Positions 55,201-63,769 of a stretch of DNA of 64,000 nt are shown here, piece after piece. Each line of letters opens with the position of its first letter. Positions within the stretch are counted from its first letter, which is position 1. Location: NCBI GenBank assembly GCA_022360655.1, contig JAKSCK010000255.1, positions 62,001-126,000 of the forward strand, given 5' to 3'. The notes under the pieces are model-generated. The model did no database searches and was not told the DNA's origin. It saw only the letters and a list, made by a program, of their open reading frames with translations. The DNA is from Spirochaetales bacterium (lineage in GTDB: Bacteria; Spirochaetota; Spirochaetia; DSM-2461). The translations under genes and the position numbers were made by a program.

Positions 55201-55603
55201 TATTTAAACCACTACTGTCTAAGGTGACCGAAAAAAGATTCGTTTCAGGATTGTAAACAATGGGAAGAGCCCCGAGAGAAAGATCGCGTGACACCACTCC
55301 CGCAGTATCAATGGTAATTCCCCCACGATAAGCCGAATCATTCCAAGCATCAAAAGTGACTTTACTTAATTGTCCACGTCCATCACCAACTTCCAATGAA
55401 TCATCTGTGATATTTCCAGAAATCGTGAGAGTGGAGAAATAGTAATCATTCACTTGATGGGATGTGATGTTTATTTTGGGAGAAAACTTATCTTCAACAG
55501 CAGCCACAAGCCCATCAGTGATGGGTAGAGGGCAGGAAGAGATGAGCAGAATAAAGCCCACAAGCCCGAATGGAGCTACAAATCGACGCAATGAACGTTT
55601 CAT
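52262..55603 (-). CDS. Ig-like-repeat surface lipoprotein
   Basis: A 1113-residue protein with a lipoprotein signal ending LLISSC (Cys24). The body is a chain of Ig-like, cadherin-like or bacterial Ig repeats: N-terminal units contain NITDDSLEVGDGRGQLSKVTF, and the last three repeats (about 880-1110) share the pattern DNxxxxSVxIxGGxAT...GNTYxRTFxLPAT...YxLxVVATDxxGNS. No catalytic motif is seen; the composition is low in Cys and rich in Thr, Ser, Asn and Val, fitting an extended surface stalk or adhesin. AGGAGTAGGAT precedes the ATG and overlaps the stop of the preceding gene. Confidence 0.83.
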   Translation of the reverse strand: MKRSLRRFVAPFGLVGFILLISSCPLPITDGLVAAVEDKFSPKINITSHQVNDYYFSTLTISGNITDDSLEVGDGRGQLSKVTFDAWNDSAYRGGITIDTAGVVSRDLSLGALPIVYNPETNLFSVTLDSSGLNTDIEIVIVATDLNNNSTTKIFRLRNSDGPAVEITAPLEGDRIFRTDTYIQIAGTLSNSALFTDSISEIDRVRFTVSAIGLNVLLDLDTLVDQDPTPEGVRYTKNIPFLGTNFVIENQTFTCNFFPPDSGMESNSAIIVEAWDKNNNLGRSEITLIYNDGGPGINILNPTRTGNYYSSLRNGYTIPLEVSITPAATPVNNVYYQIRQGLDPWGPQQSLFAGSFSDAMTFTPPAISLDGLTEDVRIRVTAVDDGANTSEATRTYQDDTDSPTTLGFTFTSNSGNPAYAKAGDTVTMSFALTDTESGVNFSGIDLEIDSTSYSADLVGQGEGPFSVTHTLPAVGSPDPLFAGDRVPFLLTVSDNIGNPLTRNANDQALNYYHAAPTVAPPISFTKVPGPSGTADPDYLKSGDTLRATVTPIRDLNRVNTKLSFILNSTPTEISLPTVGTTYVYDFPITSSHASGTVAYSLAYEDLAGNTTTFTGATGKTVDQDAPELIVGSASLASNNADDSLAISGNTVTYTFDANDTLSGVAGTPTVAFTIGGTALAAQNAVGSGPWTSSLLVNSSTLQGAVSAKATISDAAGNSATLNASSGVLIDSVGPRLVGTPTPTSSGGATTAKIGDTITLAFTLDDAARTGEDPSVTFSVAGTSRSATVTQGASRKQWTATYVVEDTDSPASVPDINGSGISASITVRDDNGNSESLTSGTASTITVDNDNPTATTPSNPGIFFTGVSVTVTSDVSDNNTLSSVTIGGGTATLVGGNTYRRTFNLPATAGSYDLQVVATDAVGNSVTSTRNLTLVHDTTDPVISTPTYTGSFTTGDSVVVSVNITDNHTVDSVMIEGGAATNTVGDTWTRTITMPSTPDSTYSVDITAEDESGNTASTSDPQPVTDNDAPTITNISAPSTGTAGSVIRITFEASDNVSVAFATVNGFGATNTGGSNYGYDFTLPATPQTVTITIVATDSTGLQTTDATTTVVVN

Positions 55604-55606
55604 ATC

Positions 55607-57832
55607 CTACTCCTCAACAAAAAGCACGTCTAAGACGGCACTAACATCAGCGGCACGAGCTCCAGCCCCATCAGCAAGGTAGGCATAACGATCTGCAAGA
55701 TCGGGATTTATTGCAGAGAGCTTATCTGAGTATCGAACAGATTGGTCATAGTTCTCCACTTCTCTGTAGGTTTTGGAGATGTTGAGCAATAAACGAGAAT
55801 AGGTTGCGGATTCGGTTAAACCAGCCTCTCGTAAGCGTTCCTCTGCTTCATGGTAGAGCCGCAGAGCATTTTGATACTGTTCCTTCTGGAAATAGACATT
55901 CGCAAGATTGATCTTGGGAGGAACATAGTTTCGATCAAGGGAAAGAGCACTAAAGAATGCACGCTCAGCAACATCGTAATCCACAAATTTAGCCGCTACG
56001 ATTCCAAGTTTATTCCAACTTCCTTTGGAGTTTTCTTCTCGGGCAATGGCCTCATAGGAACCAATGACGCGATCTGTCGCAGAGTTTAAAGACCGGGAAA
56101 AATCCCGAACAATCTTGGTTTGCTCTCCATACTGAAGTCCAAGGTCTTTCTCATCAAAACCAACAGGACGGAAGACTTTCTGAGCTTCACGGGTGTAGTG
56201 AAGTCCCAATGCACCATCCACATCAACATAGCGATAGAACTCGTCGGCTCCCGCTCGCCATGCCACATCAAAACCATCTTCTCCAATGAATGTGATTTCT
56301 AAAGGAATCCATAACTGGCCATTCAAGGCAACTGTCATGTTTTTATCTGGATTAATCAGTCGATAATCTTTCGCTGGTAAGCCTGTATTAAAGATGGAGT
56401 AAATATGTCCAGGAACTGTAACAAATCCCGTTTCAATACCAGCCGATTCAAGAAGACCGTTAAACACAACTGTGAGATCATCACAATCTCCCGCTAACTT
56501 CACCAATGTCTCTCGGGGAAGATTGACCGAATCCACAACAAGAGTGCTTCCATAGGCATCTTCATAGGCCAATGTGGGATCTCGCTGGTAAAGAACCCCA
56601 ATCTCTGTGAGTCCGTAATACACTTGCATGGCAGTCTGCATGACTTCGCTGTATCCAGGATTCTGGACATCACGACTGGCCTGCTTCAGGAATCCAATGT
56701 AGTTTCCTAAGGCACTATCACCGGATGTGATGAATGCAGCCACCTTCCGATCATCATCCCAAGTTAAGGAATTTTTATCATACAGGTCATAGGTCACAGG
56801 AGCTGTTTGGCTAGCTCGTCGGGTCCGAAGCGTGTATTCAACACCAATTTCCCCAGTCAGTGGGGTAACGCCTTCTAAATTAAAAACCGTTTTATCAAAC
56901 GCCGCAGTCAGGGGAATTGTGATGGACTCCCCTGGATCTAAACGTTCAATGTTGGCCACGGAAGTACCAATATTCATGTAACCTGGTTGAAAAAAGGTCA
57001 CATCCATATCCAAGACGGGATATTTATCCACATTGGTGAGAGTCACTTCCCCCATGGAATTATTTAAATAGTAACTCTGCATGGCAGCAAAAAGATCTTC
57101 CACTTCAGGGTTGGAAAATTCGATGGACCGGATTTGAGCCTTGGGATCATCAGGATCTGTCCCAAATCGATAATCCGCCGTCAAACCCACTCCAAAGGTA
57201 AATCCATTGAACCGTTCCAATGGAGAGAGGGATTGTCTGTACTGAAGGAAGGGACGAACATTCAACGCAAGATTAAAAGCAGGGCTGAAGGTAAATCTCC
57301 CTGCAGCAGCAGCCTGAAAGAACCAGGCTCCATAGGTGTCATCATCTGCAATGCCCAGTTTCGGGAACAAAGAAATCCCAGCACCACCTTCCAGATCAAC
57401 ACCAACTTCCAGACTCTTACTGAAACGGTGACTGTACCCCAAACCGAGATTAGCATAGAAACTATTATGATCATATCGATCAATATTGGGATCTGAGGCA
57501 TCAAATTGGGACTTCACTGTCACCAGTCCCAGGCGAATCAGTGGCTGAAGGGAAGGAACTGGTGGAATGGGAATTCGTGTGAGTGCTGAAACATCAAGAG
57601 TTGAAAACGTACCTCGATAATCCGTGTTGAGAAGGGCAATGAGTGAAGAGAATTGTACCTCCACACCAACCGACAAGGGATACCGATAGACTTGGTTATA
57701 GTTCGTCTTTGTAATCTCCTGGTTTTCATCAGCATTGATCACCACTTCCTCTTGGGCTCCAAGAGAAAAGGAATGCATCAACAAGACCGAAAAGGCTACA
57801 AAGAGAACAATTTTATCTAACCGCTTGACCAT
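55607..57832 (-). CDS. Exported beta-barrel/transglutaminase-like/TPR protein
   Basis: A 741-residue exported protein with an unusual domain order. After a signal peptide (SFSLGA|QE), residues about 48-225 look like a small outer-membrane barrel; 235-345 an Ig-like domain; 395-530 a transglutaminase-like cysteine hydrolase with Cys450 in KLAGDCDDLTVVFNGLL and His476 in VTVPGHIYSIF, with Glu512 in WIPLEIT as a possible third residue; 600-710 TPR repeats (VYFQKEQYQNALRLYHEAEER). It would process or crosslink surface proteins at the outer membrane, plausibly the Ig-rich products of the next two genes (inference). Confidence 0.8.
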   Translation of the reverse strand: MVKRLDKIVLFVAFSVLLMHSFSLGAQEEVVINADENQEITKTNYNQVYRYPLSVGVEVQFSSLIALLNTDYRGTFSTLDVSALTRIPIPPVPSLQPLIRLGLVTVKSQFDASDPNIDRYDHNSFYANLGLGYSHRFSKSLEVGVDLEGGAGISLFPKLGIADDDTYGAWFFQAAAAGRFTFSPAFNLALNVRPFLQYRQSLSPLERFNGFTFGVGLTADYRFGTDPDDPKAQIRSIEFSNPEVEDLFAAMQSYYLNNSMGEVTLTNVDKYPVLDMDVTFFQPGYMNIGTSVANIERLDPGESITIPLTAAFDKTVFNLEGVTPLTGEIGVEYTLRTRRASQTAPVTYDLYDKNSLTWDDDRKVAAFITSGDSALGNYIGFLKQASRDVQNPGYSEVMQTAMQVYYGLTEIGVLYQRDPTLAYEDAYGSTLVVDSVNLPRETLVKLAGDCDDLTVVFNGLLESAGIETGFVTVPGHIYSIFNTGLPAKDYRLINPDKNMTVALNGQLWIPLEITFIGEDGFDVAWRAGADEFYRYVDVDGALGLHYTREAQKVFRPVGFDEKDLGLQYGEQTKIVRDFSRSLNSATDRVIGSYEAIAREENSKGSWNKLGIVAAKFVDYDVAERAFFSALSLDRNYVPPKINLANVYFQKEQYQNALRLYHEAEERLREAGLTESATYSRLLLNISKTYREVENYDQSVRYSDKLSAINPDLADRYAYLADGAGARAADVSAVLDVLFVEE

Positions 57833-57858
57833 GACTTGACCGCCTCAGTCGAATTTGT

Positions 57859-57921
57859 CCTGACCGAAATCAGGTTGATACACCCCAAAGGTTAACTAGA
57901 GTATCTTTGGATACCCTAGTT
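57859..57921. promoter_or_regulatory. Two inverted repeats in the leader of the envelope cluster
   Basis: AACTAGAGTATC and GATACCCTAGTT (57894-57921) form a 12-base stem with a single G-T pair around TTTG; CCTGA and TCAGG form a second, shorter one (57859-57874). Both lie in the 150-base gap before the first gene of the cluster. No T run follows, so an operator or leader structure is more likely than a terminator. Confidence 0.55.
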
Positions 57922-57982
57922 ATTATGTGATGATTAGGTGAATTCAAGCGGCAATTTTGACACAGAACGGTTTTATGTCAAG

Positions 57983-58750
57983 TTAATAGACTGTTTTTTC
58001 TAAAAAAAGGCCTTTTGCGGGGGCACGAGCTCCTGAAGAACTTCGATCCAAGGAATCTAAACATTGTTGCACCGATTGCACAGAACGCTCTCCAAGTCCA
58101 ACTTCAACAAGTGTTCCAACAAGTATCCTTACCATGTTATGCAAAAAACCGTTGGCAACAAAATGGAGACTCACAAGCGATGAATGATCCCCTGGAGATT
58201 CAATGCGGATTTCGTTCATTGTGCGTACAGCACTTTTCTTTTTCGATTTCATGCTAGTAAATGCTGAAAAATCATGCGTTCCCAGAAGAAGAGGAATGGC
58301 ACGATTCATCGCATCCAAGTCCAGATGAGGTCCCACATGCCATGCGTACTTTCTTTGAAAGGGTTCAGGCCAAGATCCTATATCAAGCTGGTAGAGATAA
58401 TGCTTCTCTAAAACCTTGTAACGGGCGTGAAAACGATCATCTTCTTTTTGCGCATCAACAATGGCAATATCATCGGGCAAATAACGGTTAGCATGGGAAA
58501 GAATCTCCTCTGCTGTGAGCACACAATGACTTCGAAAATGAGCCACCTGTGCTAAGGCATGAACTCCAGCGTCCGTTCGTCCTGAGCCAGTCACAAGAAC
58601 GTCTTCTCCGCAAAGCGTGGCCATAACCGCCTCAATTTTTCCCTGTATGGTATCTCCATTCGCATCCGCACCAAGACGTTGCCATCCTTTATATCGGGCA
58701 CCATCGTAGCGGATTGTGATTTTCCAAGTGTCTTTCTCTTCGCGATTCAT
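57983..58750 (-). CDS. truA: tRNA pseudouridine(38-40) synthase TruA
   Basis: A 255-residue enzyme that makes pseudouridine at positions 38-40 of tRNA. The catalytic Asp is in GSGRTDAGVHALAQVAHF; other conserved parts are YDGARYKGWQRL near the start, DDRFHARYKVLEKHYLYQL, and FVANGFLHNMVRILVGTLVEVG. ATG 58750 has TTGGAG upstream; GTG 58756 is an alternative. It is the last gene before the envelope cluster on this strand; the leader hairpins separate them. Confidence 0.95.
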   Translation of the reverse strand: MNREEKDTWKITIRYDGARYKGWQRLGADANGDTIQGKIEAVMATLCGEDVLVTGSGRTDAGVHALAQVAHFRSHCVLTAEEILSHANRYLPDDIAIVDAQKEDDRFHARYKVLEKHYLYQLDIGSWPEPFQRKYAWHVGPHLDLDAMNRAIPLLLGTHDFSAFTSMKSKKKSAVRTMNEIRIESPGDHSSLVSLHFVANGFLHNMVRILVGTLVEVGLGERSVQSVQQCLDSLDRSSSGARAPAKGLFLEKTVY

Positions 58751-58831
58751 ATGCACTCCAACAAGGCAATTCTCTGGGTTAGTGGAAGGAGCTCACCCTA
58801 CTCAATAAGCCCTCAGAGAACAAGAGAGGTC

Positions 58832-60433
58832 CTAGCGCAGAGCACGATGTCCAAAGCGTGTCCGAATATAAGACAACACCTCCCGATGTGTATCCAGAGA
58901 ACGAGAGGAATTCCCGGAGCGAACAAAAAACCGTTCCTGGGGACCATTTCCTTTCCCAGTCATTCTTGTAAAGACCGGAGACTTACCCTTTCGAATCTCA
59001 ATACGACAAATCTCCTGATCATTCCATGAGGGGAAATCAATACGAAGTCCTGCATTCACAAACTCCAACCCATACTGTGTGATGAGGAGACTACGAAGAT
59101 GAAGCTCAAAATAATCTTTTCCCTGGTCTTTCAGGCAAGCATAATCAGATTCTAATCCGAGGATTTCTCCACCATCAGAGACTCCTATCAGAAGCGTTCC
59201 TCCAAGACCGTTGGAGAACGCTGCGACAGATTTTACTATCACCGTTTCCAAGTCTTTATTGGGCCTTTCTTGACGATAATCCCAGCGCAGAGAAGATTTG
59301 AACTCCAAACGAGACGATTCACCACGTCCAATCTGTTTCTGAAGCCTCTCCCATTCTGAAGGTTTTTGGTTCTTCCAGAAAAAATTTCCAAGAACTGCAA
59401 CAAGAAAGCCAAAGGGTATCAAAAACAGAAGGATCAGCAACCCTTGCAAGGGTTTTCTGAGTTGGGATGTCCAAAGATCATCAACGGGAACAAGTACTCC
59501 GAGAGTGACAGGATCCGCACCAGCATTGAGAGCACGAAAATCGCCTCTCCAAACCTGATCATTCCAGAGTATCGAAACCTGCTGTGGACCTTCTCCAGCC
59601 TTGAGTGCCAAAGGTAAGATTTCCGATAGAAGCGTTGATTGGAGTAATGGGGGGGCTCCCTCAAGCTTGGAACCTCCTGTTGCCAATTCGAGAAGTTCAG
59701 AAACTGAAAGGAGTATGGGCTGCTCACCAGGAAGAAGGAATAGCAATTGGGTTTCGGGGAGATCCTGGAAAGGCAAAAGCCAACGTTTCATCCGCTCAAC
59801 AGGCAAATCAAGCCAAATGTGAATCCCTTCCTTACCATTGCCATTATTAAGCACACTATAAAGGCTCAATCCCCATCCCCCATCAAAGGGCAATTCATAG
59901 GCAGAAGAGAGAAGAAAATCATATCCATAAGTTTCAAATGATTCGCTCTCCCCTTGCATCGTTATGGGTGATGATGGCCGCTGTTGGGCCACAGAGTCAT
60001 TGGCTCCAAGTTGGCTTTTCTTCCACTGAAAACTTCCATCTTCAAGTAAGTGAAAAGACCATTCTACCCCGGAGGGGTCAACCAAAGAAAAAGAGGATAC
60101 AGACCCCAAACTTTCCAGACTATGCTGAAGAGGTTTGAGAGAGTTTTCTATGTTTTCTAAAGAATCGATGGCCCCTAAAGCAGTCCAGAATGCAGAGGAA
60201 GAAAGAAATCGGAAAAGAGGGGCAAAATAACCATCCACAATGCCAGAAAAACGATTTGTCAGTCCTTGAATGGTGTTGTCATTGAGTTCTTGTCGCACCA
60301 TGCGATTGCTCACCCCAAGTAAAGCAATAAGACTCAGCAGTGAAGCCAGTATGAGGGGAAGAATCCGACGAAGAAGCTGCTGATGACGAAGGGGACGCTC
60401 GTGACTCCAATCATGCGAAAATAATGGCTTCAT
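58832..60433 (-). CDS. Membrane sensor fused to a cytoplasmic AlbA_2/Schlafen-like domain
   Basis: A 533-residue protein with transmembrane helices at about 23-42 and 330-352, a periplasmic sensor between them that resembles CACHE/dCACHE chemosensors, and a cytoplasmic AlbA_2 domain (about 368-520). The AlbA_2 signature is clear: GRGESSRLEFKSSLRWDYR, VIVKSVAAFSNGLGGTLLIGVSDGGEILGLE and SPVFTRMTG...RFFVRSGNSS. AlbA_2 domains are found in Schlafen-type nucleic-acid enzymes and in regulators; here it replaces a histidine-kinase output. No other domain is present. AGGTGAAGA precedes the ATG. Confidence 0.82.
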   Translation of the reverse strand: MKPLFSHDWSHERPLRHQQLLRRILPLILASLLSLIALLGVSNRMVRQELNDNTIQGLTNRFSGIVDGYFAPLFRFLSSSAFWTALGAIDSLENIENSLKPLQHSLESLGSVSSFSLVDPSGVEWSFHLLEDGSFQWKKSQLGANDSVAQQRPSSPITMQGESESFETYGYDFLLSSAYELPFDGGWGLSLYSVLNNGNGKEGIHIWLDLPVERMKRWLLPFQDLPETQLLFLLPGEQPILLSVSELLELATGGSKLEGAPPLLQSTLLSEILPLALKAGEGPQQVSILWNDQVWRGDFRALNAGADPVTLGVLVPVDDLWTSQLRKPLQGLLILLFLIPFGFLVAVLGNFFWKNQKPSEWERLQKQIGRGESSRLEFKSSLRWDYRQERPNKDLETVIVKSVAAFSNGLGGTLLIGVSDGGEILGLESDYACLKDQGKDYFELHLRSLLITQYGLEFVNAGLRIDFPSWNDQEICRIEIRKGKSPVFTRMTGKGNGPQERFFVRSGNSSRSLDTHREVLSYIRTRFGHRALR

Positions 60434-60517
60434 TCTTCACCTCCCTAGTGAGAGTAGATCGAGCAACCTCAGAGGTGAAGAGAAAAAAAGCCTTTTGTTT
60501 CTTTTTCTTTAAAAAGA

Positions 60518-61606
60518 CTATCGAGAACGCTTTTGCTTTCGGCGAAGAGCCTGCCGTTCTCGCCACTTTTCAAAGCACTGATACAAACGATAGAGGAAAG
60601 GGGAATAGGGAAAATCCCAGGCTCCAAGATAATGATGAAGCCATCCACCAAAACCTGTTTTAAATCGCCAAAGTCCATGCATGGGATGGTGGGCATCTCC
60701 GGTAGGAGGCACACCAAAAAAGTCATAAAATTCGGATCCTTCCTTGGCTGCATCCGTGATGGCGGTCCATTGAAGAAGATGATTGGGCATGAGTTTTCGT
60801 TTCTTGTTTCCAGAGGCTCCATACATATAGGTGGCCCGGTTTCCAAAACGACTCACAATGATGCCAGCAAGCACATCGCCTTCATGGGAGGCCAAATACA
60901 GTAAAAATTGAGGCGATGTCTGAGGTTGATCCTCTGAAAGGCTGAAAAGACGGCGGTAATAGGATTCGGGATGAAGGGCAATTCCATCCCGCTTTCCCGT
61001 TTCCTCATAGAGGTGATACCACAGGGGTAGGCGGGAGATGGCCTCTTCTCCCTGATAAACCCGAATCTTCACCTCTTTTCGAGCAGACAATTTAATGTTG
61101 TAACGAGTCTTCTTTCCCATCCCAGCTAGAAGTTCATCCAGATTTTGATGGAGGGGAAGAATCACAGTATCTTGAGGCTGAACTCGATACGGTGCTTTGT
61201 AAAAAGGAAATGTCAGAGGAGCGGGGAAATCAGGAGAGAAATCGTCACTGAGTTTCCCAGAATTTCCACCGGTCATATCAAAGCGAATCATGAAACAGCT
61301 TGAAGGAAGAAGGGCGCGAAGTTCTCCTCCCAGCCAGGCCAACCAATGGTCTCGCAATTCTGCTTCAAAGGCTGGTGGAATCACAGGTCCATAGGGAACA
61401 TAGGCTAGGGAAAACACACGTGCGAAGGATCGCACCAAAACAAGAACTTGCCCCTTTTGTCCATGAAACGTCCATTGGAAGGCAAAGGGTTTCCAGCCAA
61501 AGGGCTGCTTGAATTCTCCCCAAAATCCACTTTGAAGAAGTTCATTGCCCCCTGAAAGCTTTTCAAGGGGCAAAGCTGCGACATGGGCATCAGCAGGAAG
61601 AGTCAT
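60518..61606 (-). CDS. FemAB/FemX-type peptidoglycan aminoacyltransferase
   Basis: A 362-residue protein made of two GNAT-like folds, as in FemX and the lipid II interpeptide-bridge transferases. Landmarks are LLQSGFWGEFKQPFGWKPF near the start, GMGKKTRYNIKLSARKEVKI in the middle (the family K-x-R-Y-N-I motif), GALIGIIV-type sheet with GNRATYMYGASGNKKRKLMPNHLLQW, and YDFFGVPPT...HGLWRFKTGFGG. It would add an amino acid from charged tRNA to the peptidoglycan peptide. ATG 61606 overlaps the metG stop by one base; an upstream TTG gives a longer frame. Linking it to MetG in one operon is unusual. Confidence 0.85.
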   Translation of the reverse strand: MTLPADAHVAALPLEKLSGGNELLQSGFWGEFKQPFGWKPFAFQWTFHGQKGQVLVLVRSFARVFSLAYVPYGPVIPPAFEAELRDHWLAWLGGELRALLPSSCFMIRFDMTGGNSGKLSDDFSPDFPAPLTFPFYKAPYRVQPQDTVILPLHQNLDELLAGMGKKTRYNIKLSARKEVKIRVYQGEEAISRLPLWYHLYEETGKRDGIALHPESYYRRLFSLSEDQPQTSPQFLLYLASHEGDVLAGIIVSRFGNRATYMYGASGNKKRKLMPNHLLQWTAITDAAKEGSEFYDFFGVPPTGDAHHPMHGLWRFKTGFGGWLHHYLGAWDFPYSPFLYRLYQCFEKWRERQALRRKQKRSR

Positions 61607-63759
61607 CAACCCACGGAACCGTTTTGAACTTTACTTGGACTCAATACCTTACCAGCAAGAATGAGCTTGGTATGACCAACCGTCACAGCACCATCCACAA
61701 CCTTGAGAGGAGTTTGGAAAAACCGGTTTGCAGAGATTTTCTTGGTGGGAGCATCGGTGGGTGTGATGCCCTCAAGGAAAACTCGTTCACCGGGTTCTGC
61801 CTCAGGCATGAGCACTTCCATGGTATTCTCATCCTCGGCCGCCAGGAGCATGCCTTGACTTTTGACTCCCCGGAATTTGGCAGGTTTGAGGTTGTAGGCC
61901 AGCACAATGGTTTTCCCCATCAGTTCCTCTTTTTCATAATCCCCACGCAACCCTGAACAAATGGTTCTGGGTTCACCGGAACCATCATCCAAATCAATGA
62001 CATAAAGTTTGTCTGCATCAGGATGATCATTCACATCCGTGATGCGGGCCGCTCGAAGATCAAACGTGGCAAAGGCCGCTTCTGGGGAATCCTCTGGGAC
62101 ACTGGCTCCACGCTCTTCTTGTGAACCACTAAAGCGCTGACGCAATGAGGCAATCCGATCATCTTCCAATTTCTCAAAGAGAATGGCGCAATCACTGATG
62201 GACAGATCTCCCTCAAGAGATCCAAGAAGTGACCATTGGTCATTTTCCAGTCCAAACCACTGAGAGATTTGACGTGCTGTGGCTGGCATGTAGGGCTTCA
62301 TGAGAATGGCCAAATCCCGAACAAGGAAGCTCAGGGTTCGAAGAAGTTTAGCAGCCTCTTCGGGGGCTTGTTTCCGTGTTCTCCAAGGTTCACCGGCTTG
62401 GAAGGCCTTATTACCGAGGTCACAAAGAGCAAAGATTTGGCGGAAGGCACCGCGCAACTCTGCGCGGTCGAGCTTGGTGGTAATTTCTGCCTCCATGGCC
62501 TTCACCTGTGCCCAAAGTTCCTCATCCACAGGACCTTCAGGAGCCCTTCCATCAAAGAAACGATTGAGAAAGGACAGCGTTCTGTTCACCAAGTTGGCAA
62601 AGTTGCCAATGAGTTCCCCATTCACCTTCTCTTGGAAATCATTCCAAGTGAATTGATAATCGGAGTTTTCTGGGCGGTTATAGTAAATGTAGAAACGCCA
62701 TACATCGGCCGGGATTCCTGTGTCCTGACAATCATTACCAAACACTCCCACACCCTTACTCTTGGAGAATTTGGTGTTTTCGTAGTTCAAATACTCCGAG
62801 GAGCTCATGTGATGGAGTTTGGTCCACTTTTCTCCTGAAGCCAGTTGGGTGCAGGGGAAAATGACAGTATGGAAGGGAATATTGTCTTTTCCAATGAATT
62901 GGAAGAGTTCCGTGTCCTCTGGAGATCGCCACCAAGATTCCCAATCATCAGTGAGATCAGCCGTGATGGAGATGTATCCAATCGGAGCATCAAACCACAC
63001 ATAGAAAACCTTGTCTTCAAAGCCTTCTTTGGGAACGGGAATACCCCACTTTAAATCTCGGGTGATGGCCCGTTCTCGCAGTCCATCGCGAATCCAGCTC
63101 TCCGTCATACGAACGGCATTATTGGCCCAGAAACCACTAACTTTAGTTTCCTTCATCCACTCTTCTAGGATGGGCTTTAACTTGGGCAAATCGAGATAAA
63201 GGTGACGAGTACTTTTTACAACGGGAGTGCTGCCACAGGTCCCACACCGGGGGGCTTCAAGTTCTGTGGGATCCAAGAGTTTACCACAGCTTTCACATTG
63301 ATCGCCTCGAGCATCTTCATATCCACAATGGGGACAGGTTCCATGAACAAAACGGTCTGCAAGAAAGCGCTCATCTTTTTCACAGAAAAGCTGCTCAATG
63401 GTGTTTTCTTTGATATAACCGGCTTCATCCACACGCTTAAAGAGATTTTGCACAATCTCTGTTTGCACAGGGCGACTGGTGCGGCCAAAGTGATCAAAAT
63501 CAATCTCAAACCACTTATATATATCTGTGTGCACAGCGTGATAGCGGTCACAAAGCTCCCGGGGGGTCACACCCTCTTGAAGAGCCCGAGTTTCTGTGGC
63601 TGTACCGTACTCGTCGGTTCCGCAGACATACATGGTCTCGTATCCATACTGGCGGCAAAATCGAGCGAAGACGTCAGCAGAGAGAACCTGAATGAGGTTG
63701 CCCAGATGAGGAATGTTATTCACGTAGGGCAGTGCGGAGGTGACAAGTCGTTTCTTCAT
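61606..63759 (-). CDS. metG: Methionyl-tRNA synthetase
   Basis: A 717-residue class I synthetase. HIGH-like HLGN appears in LPYVNNIPHLGN, a zinc-ribbon knuckle with CPHCGYEDARGDQCESCG follows, and KMSKS-like FSKSKGVG is visible. The anticodon-binding helices and a C-terminal OB-fold of the Tyr-RS/CsaA type (AARITDVNDHPDADKLYVIDLDDG) complete the long form, as in E. coli. ATG 63759 is chosen: TTGACC, a 17-base spacer and TAATAT precede it. A longer frame to 63798 would overlap the promoter. Confidence 0.97.
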   Translation of the reverse strand: MKKRLVTSALPYVNNIPHLGNLIQVLSADVFARFCRQYGYETMYVCGTDEYGTATETRALQEGVTPRELCDRYHAVHTDIYKWFEIDFDHFGRTSRPVQTEIVQNLFKRVDEAGYIKENTIEQLFCEKDERFLADRFVHGTCPHCGYEDARGDQCESCGKLLDPTELEAPRCGTCGSTPVVKSTRHLYLDLPKLKPILEEWMKETKVSGFWANNAVRMTESWIRDGLRERAITRDLKWGIPVPKEGFEDKVFYVWFDAPIGYISITADLTDDWESWWRSPEDTELFQFIGKDNIPFHTVIFPCTQLASGEKWTKLHHMSSSEYLNYENTKFSKSKGVGVFGNDCQDTGIPADVWRFYIYYNRPENSDYQFTWNDFQEKVNGELIGNFANLVNRTLSFLNRFFDGRAPEGPVDEELWAQVKAMEAEITTKLDRAELRGAFRQIFALCDLGNKAFQAGEPWRTRKQAPEEAAKLLRTLSFLVRDLAILMKPYMPATARQISQWFGLENDQWSLLGSLEGDLSISDCAILFEKLEDDRIASLRQRFSGSQEERGASVPEDSPEAAFATFDLRAARITDVNDHPDADKLYVIDLDDGSGEPRTICSGLRGDYEKEELMGKTIVLAYNLKPAKFRGVKSQGMLLAAEDENTMEVLMPEAEPGERVFLEGITPTDAPTKKISANRFFQTPLKVVDGAVTVGHTKLILAGKVLSPSKVQNGSVG

Positions 63760-63769
63760 AACGCCGACC

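Noticed and set aside
52262-55603. Repeated Ig segments as DNA tandem repeats or a CRISPR array
   Set aside because: Repeats are similar only at protein level, about 75 residues long and in frame within one ORF.
57950-57982. TTGACA on the plus strand as a promoter
   Set aside because: No plus-strand gene follows; it is half of a TTGACA/TGTCAA inverted repeat after truA, more likely a weak terminator or chance.
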